From NCBI GenBank assembly GCA_002308595.1, contig DBWH01000062.1, positions 44,505-84,209 on the forward strand: a stretch of 39,705 nt of DNA, given 5' to 3'. Shown here piece by piece: positions 32,864-39,705 of this stretch. Positions within the stretch are counted from its first letter, which is position 1; every line of letters starts with the position of its first letter. The stretch is from Mageeibacillus sp. UBA1243 (lineage in GTDB: Bacteria; Bacillota; Clostridia; UBA1212). Under the pieces are notes generated by a model. The model was given only the letters and a program-made list of their open reading frames with translations, was not told where the DNA came from and made no database searches. The position numbers were made by a program, and so were the translations under genes.

Positions 32864-33712
32864 TCAAACCGCAATTTCTTTCGATTTTTTACGGGCTTTC
32901 TGCTCCTTGCGCAGAACCCCCGAAGTCTTGTTTTCAGCCCTCATCTGGAAGATGTTCGAGCCGAGCAGAAGCACCAGGACGACAAGGAAAATCAGGCTCG
33001 AGAGCGCGTACATGTCAGGTTTCACGACTTTCTTGGTCATAGAGTAAATCTTGAGCGGAAGTGTCTGGAATCCCGACGACGTGTAGTAGCTGATTACGAA
33101 ATCGTCAAGCGACAGTGTGAACGCCATGATCGCTCCGGAGATGATGCCGGGCACGATCTGGGGCAGCACAACCATGAAAAATGCCTTTGGCGGCGGTGCG
33201 CCGAGATCCTGTGCGGCTTCAAATAGGCTCTTGTCGGTCTGGTTGAGCTTCGGAAGCACGTTCAGGATTACGTAAGGCAGGTTGAAAGTCACGTGGGCAA
33301 TGAGCAGCGTCCAGAAGTTGAGGTACTGCGAAAAGCCGAGCGCCCTTCCCACGAACACGAACAGGAGCATCAAGGAGACGCCCGTCACGATGTCAGGGTT
33401 CATCAAAGGAATGTTTGTGACCGAGAGCATCGACTGCTTGTAGATTTTGTTGCGCACCATGTATATGCCGAGTGCCGCCAATGTGCCCAGAACAGTTGCG
33501 ATCAGCGCGGACGCAATCGCGAGAATCATTGTGTTTCTCAGAGCCTCAAGCGTGTCGCTGCTCGAAAAGAGCTCCCCGTACCACTTGAGCGAGAACCCCT
33601 CGAACACGGAGGTTGACTTCGCCGAGTTGAACGAGAAGAAAATCATTATGACGAGCGGCAGATAAAGGAAGGCATATACGTGCCACTTTATGATCTTGTT
33701 GGCAATCCTCAT
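32864..33712 (-). CDS. potC: Spermidine/putrescine ABC permease PotC
   Basis: 282 residues with six predicted membrane helices and the EAA loop EAAQDLGAPPPKAFFMVVLPQIVPG that docks on PotA. The N-terminal helix YAFLYLPLVIMIFFSFNSAKS is typical of PotC. Start overlaps the potB stop as ATGA. Forms the heterodimeric membrane channel with PotB. Confidence 0.95.
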   Translation of the reverse strand: MRIANKIIKWHVYAFLYLPLVIMIFFSFNSAKSTSVFEGFSLKWYGELFSSSDTLEALRNTMILAIASALIATVLGTLAALGIYMVRNKIYKQSMLSVTNIPLMNPDIVTGVSLMLLFVFVGRALGFSQYLNFWTLLIAHVTFNLPYVILNVLPKLNQTDKSLFEAAQDLGAPPPKAFFMVVLPQIVPGIISGAIMAFTLSLDDFVISYYTSSGFQTLPLKIYSMTKKVVKPDMYALSSLIFLVVLVLLLGSNIFQMRAENKTSGVLRKEQKARKKSKEIAV

Positions 33713-34530
33713 GCGACCATCCCGCCTTCCCCGGCACCGTCAGAAAAGCGGTTCATGATAAACATGCTCACGAGTATGATCACCATGAGAATGAGCGACA
33801 GAGATGCGCCGAGATGGTAGTTGTAGTTGCTCTGCATCTGCCTCTCGATGGTATCGCCAATGAGCATTATCTTGCCGCCGCCGAGTTTCTGAGATATGTA
33901 GAATGTGCTTACCGAGGGCACAAACACCATGGTTATTCCGGAAATGACACCCGGAATACTGAGCGGGAGAATGAGTCTTCTCCACACGTTGAAGCCGTTG
34001 CATCCGAGGTCCCTCGCTGCCTCTAAAAGTGAGTCATCCATCTTCGCCATTACCGTATAAATAGGCAAAATCATGTACGGCAGGTAGTTGTACACCATAC
34101 CGAAAATGACTGCCCCCGGCGTGCCGAGGAAGGTGACCGGACCTAAGCCCAAAAGCGAAAGGATCTTGTTTAAGATACCGTTATTGTCAAGTATATTCAT
34201 CCAGGTGTACGTCCTGATGAGGAGGTTCATCCACATCGGAAGCATCACCAGCATCATCTGAATTTTCTGAGTCTTGGGGGGCGCCTTGCTGAGCTCATAC
34301 GCGACGGGGTATCCAATAATGAGGGTAATAATTGTCGCAATAAGAGAGTATCCTATCGAAATCCGGAAATTGTGCCCGTAATCTTTAAGAGCGACGATGT
34401 TGTCGAACGTAAAGGCTCCATTGGCGTCAGTGAAGGCATAGTAGATGACTATGAAGAGAGGGACGATGACGAAGAGTGCGGACCAGACGACGTACGGGGA
34501 ATTTACAAAGACTTTAGTCAGTTTTTTCAT
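33709..34530 (-). CDS. potB: Spermidine/putrescine ABC permease PotB
   Basis: 273 residues with six predicted helices, EAA loop [25 protein letters not shown], and the PotB-type opening helix [23 protein letters not shown]. It overlaps the end of potA by 17 bp and potC by 4 bp, so the four pot genes are one translationally coupled operon. Confidence 0.95.
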   Translation of the reverse strand: MKKLTKVFVNSPYVVWSALFVIVPLFIVIYYAFTDANGAFTFDNIVALKDYGHNFRISIGYSLIATIITLIIGYPVAYELSKAPPKTQKIQMMLVMLPMWMNLLIRTYTWMNILDNNGILNKILSLLGLGPVTFLGTPGAVIFGMVYNYLPYMILPIYTVMAKMDDSLLEAARDLGCNGFNVWRRLILPLSIPGVISGITMVFVPSVSTFYISQKLGGGKIMLIGDTIERQMQSNYNYHLGASLSLILMVIILVSMFIMNRFSDGAGEGGMVA

Positions 34531-35701
34531 CTTCAGCCTCCCCTAAAACTACGTCCGGGTTGCTGATTTCTTCCATTTCATCGCTGAAATAGCTGTAATC
34601 GCCCATCGTGCCCGAGTATTCCGACTTCTTCATTATGTGAATCGCGTCAGGTTCGATCGAAAGACCCACGAAATCGCCGACTTTGCTCTCGTCGGTCGTC
34701 TGGACCATCCACTTGAACCCGTCAACGTCAATAATAATCTCGTAATGCACACCCTTGAATGTGACCGAAGTGACCGTGCCGCAGATAAGACCCTTGTCGG
34801 GATGCACAATATCCACATCCTCAGGCCTGATGACCACGTCAACGGGCTCGTTCGTCGCAAAACCGCTGTCGACGCACTCAAGTTTCCTGTTGTGGAACTT
34901 GACAAGCCTGTCCTTCAGCATAACGCCGTCGATAATATTGGACTCGCCAATGAAATCCGCGACGAAAGCATTCTGAGGCTCGTTGTAAATGTCCTCGGGC
35001 GTACCGGTCTGCTGGATCTTGCCGTTGTCCATGACGACAATGGTATCGGACATGGAAAGGGCTTCCTCCTGGTCATGGGTAACAAATACGAACGTGATGC
35101 CGAGACGCCTCTGCATCGCCTTAAGTTCGCCCTGCATGTCCTTGCGCAGCTTGAGGTCAAGCGCCGCAAGCGGCTCGTCAAGCAGCAGAACCTTCGGACG
35201 CTTAATCGCAGCCCTTGCAATTGCAACACGCTGCTGCTGACCGCCCGAAAGCTTCTGAATCGGTCTTTTTTCAAAGCCCTTAAGGTTCACAAGCTCAATC
35301 ATCTCGGCAACGCGCTGAGCGATTTCAGCCTTGGGAACACCTTCAACTTTGAGTCCGAAAGCGATATTGTCGTATACGTTATAGTTTGGGAAGAGCGCGT
35401 AGCGCTGAAAAATAGTATTGACAGGCCTCTTATGTGCCGGAACTCGTTTTACGTCAACGCCGTCAAATAATATCTCACCTGAGTCAGGCTGCAGGAATCC
35501 CGCTATGAGCCTCAGGGTTGTCGTCTTGCCGCAGCCGGACGGGCCGAGCAACGTGACAAATTCCTTATCCTTAATGGATAAGCTAAAGTTGTCAAGGATT
35601 ATATCGTTGTCAAACTTGACGGTAATATTGCGCAGTTCAACAACGTTTTTCGCGCCGTTGCCCTGTTCGTTGACAACGTCAGAAGAATTCATTCCATCCA
35701 T
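34514..35701 (-). CDS. potA: Spermidine/putrescine ABC transporter ATPase PotA
   Basis: 395 residues. ATPase domain with Walker [10 protein letters not shown] (53-61), signature LSGGQQQR, Walker [13 protein letters not shown] and H-loop VTHDQEEAL, then a C-terminal TOBE domain ([14 protein letters not shown]). Start set at the ATG complementary to 35699-35701, which has AAAGGGG upstream; the open frame continues to 35974, but the extra residues have no resemblance to PotA and cover a structured leader. Energises polyamine uptake with PotBCD. Confidence 0.95.
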   Translation of the reverse strand: MDGMNSSDVVNEQGNGAKNVVELRNITVKFDNDIILDNFSLSIKDKEFVTLLGPSGCGKTTTLRLIAGFLQPDSGEILFDGVDVKRVPAHKRPVNTIFQRYALFPNYNVYDNIAFGLKVEGVPKAEIAQRVAEMIELVNLKGFEKRPIQKLSGGQQQRVAIARAAIKRPKVLLLDEPLAALDLKLRKDMQGELKAMQRRLGITFVFVTHDQEEALSMSDTIVVMDNGKIQQTGTPEDIYNEPQNAFVADFIGESNIIDGVMLKDRLVKFHNRKLECVDSGFATNEPVDVVIRPEDVDIVHPDKGLICGTVTSVTFKGVHYEIIIDVDGFKWMVQTTDESKVGDFVGLSIEPDAIHIMKKSEYSGTMGDYSYFSDEMEEISNPDVVLGEAEDEKTD

Positions 35702-36248
35702 TTTTTTGCATTCCCCTTTGCGGTAAAGACCGCGCACAGCCGAAATTACAGCTAATTTTGCGCGAACCCACAGCCCGGCTGATTTTCTGCCCCCGCAAAG
35801 AGTTTTTGCAGCAACCCGGTAGGCAACCGCCAAGGGGCCGTTCATCTGCAGCAGAAAATTTCTATGACGGAGCGATGCTCCGCCGCGGTTTCTTCGGCGA
35901 TGACTCACCGAAAAACTGCAAGGCCATGTTATCTCCGACCATATCGTGCCGCCCGTATCTTCCTTATAAGTCAATAGCTGCCGGACCGCACACGAGAGCC
36001 TGGCCGGATTTAGATAAGTTTTCGCTCGCTTTGCCTTACGAAAACTTATGTCGGCACAAATGCAAAAATCGTGCTATTAACGCTGAGTTTTTGGCTCTTT
36101 ACGTAAGTCGCAATGAAAACAATAACCTTGAAAAGCGGTGTCTGACGACACTTTTTCATTGTCTCTTCGGCCTTTACGCAAGGCGCCTGAATCAGCATTT
36201 TTTTATTCATTTTTTCACGCCGCCTCAAAGAAGGCGACACGACGGGTT

Positions 36249-36277
36249 ATTATATCTCAATTGCGGGGCCGCCGCAA
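36249..36277 (-). promoter_or_regulatory. Possible distal promoter of the pot operon
   Basis: Minus strand: TTGCGG (complement of 36272-36277), 17-bp spacer, perfect TATAAT (complement of 36249-36254). It would give a leader of about 540 nt before potA; the -35 is poor. Confidence 0.4.
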
Positions 36278-36299
36278 CTATAATTTTTGCGGGCGGCGG

Positions 36300-36335
36300 C
36301 CTTGCATGCCTTGCATGCCTTGTGTGCCTTGGCGG
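36300..36335 (+). repeat. Four tandem 9-bp units CCTTGNNNG
   Basis: CCTTGCATG, CCTTGCATG, CCTTGTGTG, CCTTGGCGG in exact 9-bp phase. The last unit contains the CCTTGGCG octamer. Confidence 0.8.
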
Positions 36336-36433
36336 TATCATGGGCTGAGCGCATTGGCGGCAGGGAATCGGAGGCAGTCGCGCGGCGCAATCTTTAAATA
36401 CGTTTAAAAATAGGTAGTTTTCGGTTTTAACGG

Positions 36434-36461
36434 TTGACAAATATTTTTGTTTGTCTATAAT
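36434..36461 (+). promoter_or_regulatory. Sigma-A promoter of the ABC exporter / DUF1854 operon
   Basis: Perfect -35 TTGACA (36434-36439), 16-bp spacer, perfect -10 TATAAT (36456-36461). A CCGGC/GCCGG hairpin (36466-36483) follows at the expected RNA 5' end, directly before the GGAGGTG ribosome site. Confidence 0.85.
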
Positions 36462-36496
36462 ACCGCCGGCCTTAAAAAGCCGGTTGGAGGTGACCC

Positions 36497-38755
36497 ATGG
36501 AGCAGCAGAATTTTCTGAAAAACAAAACCATACCAAAGACAATTGAAGAGCAGCTTGCGCCAAGAATGCACGATGACGACAAACTTCTGTTTGTGATCGT
36601 TTGCGACCTTACCGCCAAGGCGAACTACGGGGTTTCCGCACTTGCCGTGACGAGGACGAGGTACATTGCGGTCGACGAGGAGTTGGACGGAGGGGTGCTT
36701 GAGGGGAACATTGGCGATATCGAAAATGCTTCCGTGAAAAGAATGTACGGAAACTCGCAGCTCAGAATTACGAAAAAAGACGGGACCAAGGAGATTCCCT
36801 TGAGATTTACATACTCCGTTGCGACACTTTGCGACATGGCGGCGTCGTTTCTGAACGCAGTTTCGGGCGGAGAGGATATTGACGAGCAGATCGGGATCGT
36901 TGAGGCGACTTACGAAAAGCTGCTGTGCGTTTGCCCGCGCTGCGGCAGGAGGCTTCTGAGGCCCGGTGCGGAGTGCATCAACTGTGCTTCAAAGGGCAAG
37001 ATCGTCAAAAAACTGATGAAATACGTGAAGCCGGAGGCTCCGAGGCTCATCATCTGCCTCATTCTTTCCGCGCTTTCAACTTTTCTTGCACTGATACCGC
37101 CCTACATCACGAAACACCTTGTCGATGAGATACTGCCGGAGAGGAACTCGCGTCAGCTGATCGTTGTCGTGGTGATACTCGGGTGCTCGTATCTCATTGG
37201 CGTCACCGTCAACATCATCAGAAACTATGTACTGCGCGTCAGCAGCGACAGAATGATCAAGGCGCTAAGGAACGACGTCTACAGGCACGCGCAGATGCTG
37301 CCAATGAAATTCTACGACAAAACTTCGACCGGATCCGTCATCAACAGGATCAGCGGCGACACGGCGACCATCAACGGCTTTGTGCTGAGGCTTTCGCAGG
37401 ATGTCATCGTGCAGTTCTTCATGCTCGTGGGCATCATACTCATCATGTTCTTCATGGACTGGAAACTGACGCTTCTGTCGCTCGCACCGGTGCCGATCGT
37501 TGTTCTTGGCGCCAAGTGGTTCGGCCGCAAGATTGCCCCGTTCTACAGAAGGATCTGGCGCAGATGGGCGGCTGTCACGTCGGTTCTCACAGACTCAATC
37601 CCCTGCATCCGTGTTGTCAAGTCATTCACGGGTGAGAAAAGAGCCGTCAAGAGGTTCGAAAAATACAACGAGGAGTGGTACAACGTCGATATTCAGTCGG
37701 CAAGGATCACAACCGCTTTCCCTGCGATCATCTCGTTCGTCATCACCTGCGGGTCGCTCCTGATCTGGGCGGTCGGCGGTCACTGGGTAATAGCGGGCGC
37801 AGGCATCTCAGCGGGTCTTCTCGTATCTTTCATCAGCTACACGACAATGTTCTACGGGCCCGTGAACTTCTTCGCGTACCTCAACGACTCGTACCAGCAG
37901 GCATTGGCGTCAGTCGAAAGGGTGTTCGACATACTCGATGCAGAGCCCGAGGTCTCGGTTGCGTCGCATGAAACTCTTCCCGAAATAAAGGGAAAAATCG
38001 AGTTCAAGAACGTCAACTTCTCGTTTGACCGCACCAAGAAAGTGCTCAGCGACATCAACCTCACGATCGAGCCGGGAGACATTGTCGGCATCGTCGGAAC
38101 AACCGGCTCCGGCAAGACAACTCTCATAAATCTTCTGATGCGCTTCTACGACAACTACGAGGGCGAGATTCTGATTGACGGCAAGAACATCCGCGACCTC
38201 GACCTTGAGTACTACCGCGGTCAGATTGGCTATGTCCAGCAGGAGGCAATGCTTTTCAGGGACACGGTTTTCAACAACATCGCCTACAGCAAGCCTGACG
38301 CCTCGGTCGAAGAGGTCATCCACGCAGCCGATGTCGCCAATGCACACGAGTTCATCGCCCGCCAGCCTGACGGCTACGACACAATGCTCGGTGAGCGCGG
38401 AATCGGTCTCTCAGGCGGTGAAAAACAGAGGATTTCAATCGCAAGAGCGGTTTTAAAGAACCCTTCCGTTATGATCTTTGACGAGGCAACCGCGTCGGTC
38501 GACTCCGAAACCGAAAACCTCATTCAGGAGGCTATCGAAAGACTCATCAGCGGCAGGACAACCATCATGATTGCCCACAGGCTCTCAACGCTCCGCAAAG
38601 CCAACAAGATCATCGTTGTCGACCAGGGCAAGATTATCGAAAACGGCTCGCACGAAGAGCTCATGGCGCTTCAGGGCAAGTACTACAGACTCGTCGAAAT
38701 TCAGTCGATGTCGGAGAAAGTACGCGCTTCAAAAGAGCAGGAAAATTTCGATTGA
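36497..38755 (+). CDS. ABC exporter-type permease/ATPase with N-terminal zinc-ribbon extension
   Basis: 752 residues, about 170 longer than a plain half-exporter. Residues 1-130 form a beta-rich domain (TRTRYIAVDEE, NSQLRITKKDGTKEIPLRF) that looks PH-like; a zinc ribbon follows (Cys146, Cys149, Cys160, Cys163), then six membrane helices (about 180-470) and the ATPase with Walker A GTTGSGKTT (about 534), signature LSGGEKQR (about 638), Walker B VMIFDEATAS. It presumably acts as a homodimer in the membrane. The DUF1854 gene 15 bp downstream is the known companion of such transporters, some described in cyanophycin-gene contexts; no cyanophycin genes are present here, so the substrate is open. 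Confidence 0.85.
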   Translation: MEQQNFLKNKTIPKTIEEQLAPRMHDDDKLLFVIVCDLTAKANYGVSALAVTRTRYIAVDEELDGGVLEGNIGDIENASVKRMYGNSQLRITKKDGTKEIPLRFTYSVATLCDMAASFLNAVSGGEDIDEQIGIVEATYEKLLCVCPRCGRRLLRPGAECINCASKGKIVKKLMKYVKPEAPRLIICLILSALSTFLALIPPYITKHLVDEILPERNSRQLIVVVVILGCSYLIGVTVNIIRNYVLRVSSDRMIKALRNDVYRHAQMLPMKFYDKTSTGSVINRISGDTATINGFVLRLSQDVIVQFFMLVGIILIMFFMDWKLTLLSLAPVPIVVLGAKWFGRKIAPFYRRIWRRWAAVTSVLTDSIPCIRVVKSFTGEKRAVKRFEKYNEEWYNVDIQSARITTAFPAIISFVITCGSLLIWAVGGHWVIAGAGISAGLLVSFISYTTMFYGPVNFFAYLNDSYQQALASVERVFDILDAEPEVSVASHETLPEIKGKIEFKNVNFSFDRTKKVLSDINLTIEPGDIVGIVGTTGSGKTTLINLLMRFYDNYEGEILIDGKNIRDLDLEYYRGQIGYVQQEAMLFRDTVFNNIAYSKPDASVEEVIHAADVANAHEFIARQPDGYDTMLGERGIGLSGGEKQRISIARAVLKNPSVMIFDEATASVDSETENLIQEAIERLISGRTTIMIAHRLSTLRKANKIIVVDQGKIIENGSHEELMALQGKYYRLVEIQSMSEKVRASKEQENFD

Positions 38756-38770
38756 CGGGAGGATGTTAAA

Positions 38771-39259
38771 ATGGATAGAATCTATATTGACGGTGACGAA
38801 GCACGTTTCGAAATCAGAGAAATTCCGCGCCTTGACGTGTACTTTTATAACGGCAATGTGATCGAGGACGTTGAGCCGCGCAGGCTCTTCCCCGTGAGCG
38901 GCGGAAACAAGTACGTAACCCTCCTCGACAAGGACAACAAAGAGCGCGCAGTCATCCGCGACGTGTCGCGTCTCATACCCGAATCGCGCAAAATCGTCGA
39001 AAAGTGCCTCGAAGAGTACTACATGATCCCCAGAATTCTGCGCATGGTCGACCGCACCGAAAAATTCGGCATCCTCAAATGGACGGTTGAGACCGAGCGC
39101 GGCATCGTGACGTTCACGATCCAGAACCGTCACAGCGACATAAAGATATTCTACGACGGCAGAGTCCTCGTGCGCGACTCAAACGACAACCGCTACGAGA
39201 TTCCGGATTACAGAAAACTCGACAGAACCAGTCAAAACCTTTTGGGTTACGACTTATAA
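38771..39259 (+). CDS. DUF1854 family protein, partner of the ABC exporter
   Basis: 162 residues, cytoplasmic, no membrane helix. It matches DUF1854 in its layout: DVYFYNGNVIEDVEPRRLFPVSGG, KYVTLLDKDNKERAVIRD, LEEYYMIPRILRM, GILKWTVETERGIVTFTIQNRHSDIKIF and DSNDNRYEIPD near the end. Proteins of this family are regularly encoded next to ABC exporters; biochemical function unknown. The ATG follows GGGAGGATGTTAAA, 15 bp after the transporter stop, so it is the second gene of the operon. Confidence 0.8.
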   Translation: MDRIYIDGDEARFEIREIPRLDVYFYNGNVIEDVEPRRLFPVSGGNKYVTLLDKDNKERAVIRDVSRLIPESRKIVEKCLEEYYMIPRILRMVDRTEKFGILKWTVETERGIVTFTIQNRHSDIKIFYDGRVLVRDSNDNRYEIPDYRKLDRTSQNLLGYDL

Positions 39260-39285
39260 TATAAACTAAAGAAAGGACATCCCTC

Positions 39286-39612
39286 ATGAAACTAATTCTC
39301 GCCATAGTGAACAACGATGACAGCAACGTAGTTATCTCCGCCCTCACAAACCGCGGTTTTGAAGTAACACGTCTCTCCACAACAGGCGGCTTCCTGAACG
39401 TCGGCAACACGACGCTCCTCATCGGTACCGAAGAAAACCGTATCGAAGACGCCAAGGAAATCCTCAAAGTATTCTCCAGCACCAGAAAAGCTGTCAAATC
39501 AAGCCACGAATCCTTTGGCAGAGGCCTCAGGAACGACAGTGTGGCAGAGGAAGTAGCTGTCGGCGGTGCAACGTATTTCGTTCTGGGCGTTGACGAGTTC
39601 GGAAGGATCTGA
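39286..39612 (+). CDS. darA: Cyclic-di-AMP receptor, PII-like (DarA/PstA/YaaQ)
   Basis: 108 residues. The whole family pattern is present: MKLILAIVNNDDSNVVISAL, RGFEVTRLSTTGGFLNVGNTTLLIG, and the C-terminal GGATYFVLGVDEFGRI. It forms a trimer binding c-di-AMP between subunits; downstream targets are poorly known. AAAGGACA lies before the ATG, 26 bp after the DUF1854 gene, so co-transcription is likely. A TCCTTTT/AAAAGGA hairpin without U-tract follows at 39664-39680. Confidence 0.94.
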   Translation: MKLILAIVNNDDSNVVISALTNRGFEVTRLSTTGGFLNVGNTTLLIGTEENRIEDAKEILKVFSSTRKAVKSSHESFGRGLRNDSVAEEVAVGGATYFVLGVDEFGRI

Positions 39613-39705
39613 CCCGCCGCATAAAACCCGCTGCGCTTCAGACTGCATGATAAAACCGGCCGCTCCTTTTTTCAAAAGGATGATCAGCCCCTGTCAAGGT
39701 ATACA

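Larger units (their letters stand above)
35702..36496. other. 795-bp structured intergenic region between potA and the ABC exporter gene
   Basis: No convincing gene. It holds three octamers (35828, 36327, 36352), an 11-bp perfect inverted repeat (36014-36024 / 36039-36049), small hairpins CGGAGC-GAT-GCTCCG (35868-35882) and CGCCG/CGGCG just after, four 9-bp tandem units (36300-36335), a 16-mer shared with 24928-24943, and promoters pointing both ways. Much of it may be a long leader of the pot operon. Confidence 0.6.
387..39457. repeat. Dispersed octamer family CGCCAAKG, about 70 copies
   Basis: Hand count of first positions on the plus strand. CGCCAATG or its complement: 1095, 2070, 7404, 11790, 12141, 12158, 13256, 15100, 15298, 17101, 17581, 17832, 18815, 18824, 20354, 20929, 21194, 21674, 23125, 24318, 25193, 25514, 26193, 27762, 28147, 30600, 31631, 31876, 32854, 33476, 33855, 34419, 34945, 36352, 36709, 37195, 37902, 38335. 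CGCCAAGG or its complement: 387, 2511, 5974, 8375, 9644, 9773, 9947, 10094, 10295, 10669, 11077, 11083, 13811, 14060, 15042, 15616, 18375, 19364, 26030, 27018, 28178, 28267, 28525, 28585, 28837, 29373, 29673, 30669, 35828, 36327, 36613, 39450. The variants CGCCAATA (8) and CGCCAATC (5) are much rarer. A few sites may have been missed. Confidence 0.9.

Noticed and set aside
35702..35974. N-terminal extension of potA by 91 codons
   Set aside because: The extra residues do not resemble PotA and would cover the hairpins and an octamer; the ATG at 35701 has an AAAGGGG site.
35758..36348. Plus-strand 196-codon ORF and minus-strand 64-codon ORF (36046-36240) in the potA upstream region
   Set aside because: Low-complexity translations without recognisable domains or good ribosome sites; the region looks like leader and promoter DNA.
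1..39705. Octamer as a Chi or KOPS-type polar motif
   Set aside because: The two orientations are equal (35 and 35) over the window, including long stretches of one gene direction; polar motifs should be skewed.

Overview
The window reads as chromosomal DNA from an uncultured, probably gut-associated member of the Clostridia (Bacillota). The evidence is a monoderm gene set (LTA-synthase-type sulfatase, VanW protein, signal peptidase II, many lipoproteins), spoVS next to ymdB, a c-di-AMP receptor of the DarA type, a class A RNase P RNA, strong AGGAGG-type ribosome sites and TTGACA/TATAAT promoters. Base composition looks mid-50s % GC by eye, except for one visibly AT-richer block at about 2.9-8.2 kb. 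No rRNA, tRNA, CRISPR array or transposase was seen.

Layout. 1-2838 (+): 3' part of miaB, a HAD-IIA phosphatase and nfo. 2875-8224: a putative 5.3 kb inserted module bounded by a 21-bp direct repeat that duplicates one arm of a terminator. It carries a sigma-A promoter with two identical-type palindromic operators, a CopZ-like metallochaperone, a heterodimeric ABC transporter pair of the YbtP/YbtQ-IrtA/IrtB kind, and a GLUG-repeat lipoprotein. 8259-11990 (-): metF, a free-standing MetH reactivation domain and a shortened metH, tightly coupled. 12168-20768 (-): cell-envelope genes (VanW protein with a TPTPE tail, LTA-synthase-like enzyme, D,D-carboxypeptidase-like lipoprotein, CvpA protein, membrane-anchored beta-propeller-like protein). 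21008-24903 (-): Pr6Pr-like membrane protein, nrdR, rnpB, ispD, rluD, lspA. 25125-30482 (-): orphan family-5 solute-binding lipoprotein, a VWA/HTH gene pair, pgeF, spoVS, ymdB. 30541-35701 (-): CPBP protease, a small membrane ORF and the potABCD polyamine importer. 35702-36496: a 795-bp structured intergenic region. 36497-39612 (+): an ABC exporter with an extra N-terminal zinc-ribbon region, a DUF1854 protein, and darA.

The most unusual signal is not a gene. The octamer CGCCAAKG (CGCCAATG or CGCCAAGG) occurs about 70 times by hand count on the two strands of this 39.7 kb, against roughly three expected by chance. It is evenly split between strands (35/35), is about 2.5-3 times denser between genes than inside them, appears as fused palindromes, in terminator loops and even over a start codon, and is rare (2 copies) inside the putative inserted module. 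Its density and lack of strand bias resemble DNA uptake sequences or HIP1-type iterated words rather than Chi or KOPS. Its function here is unknown.
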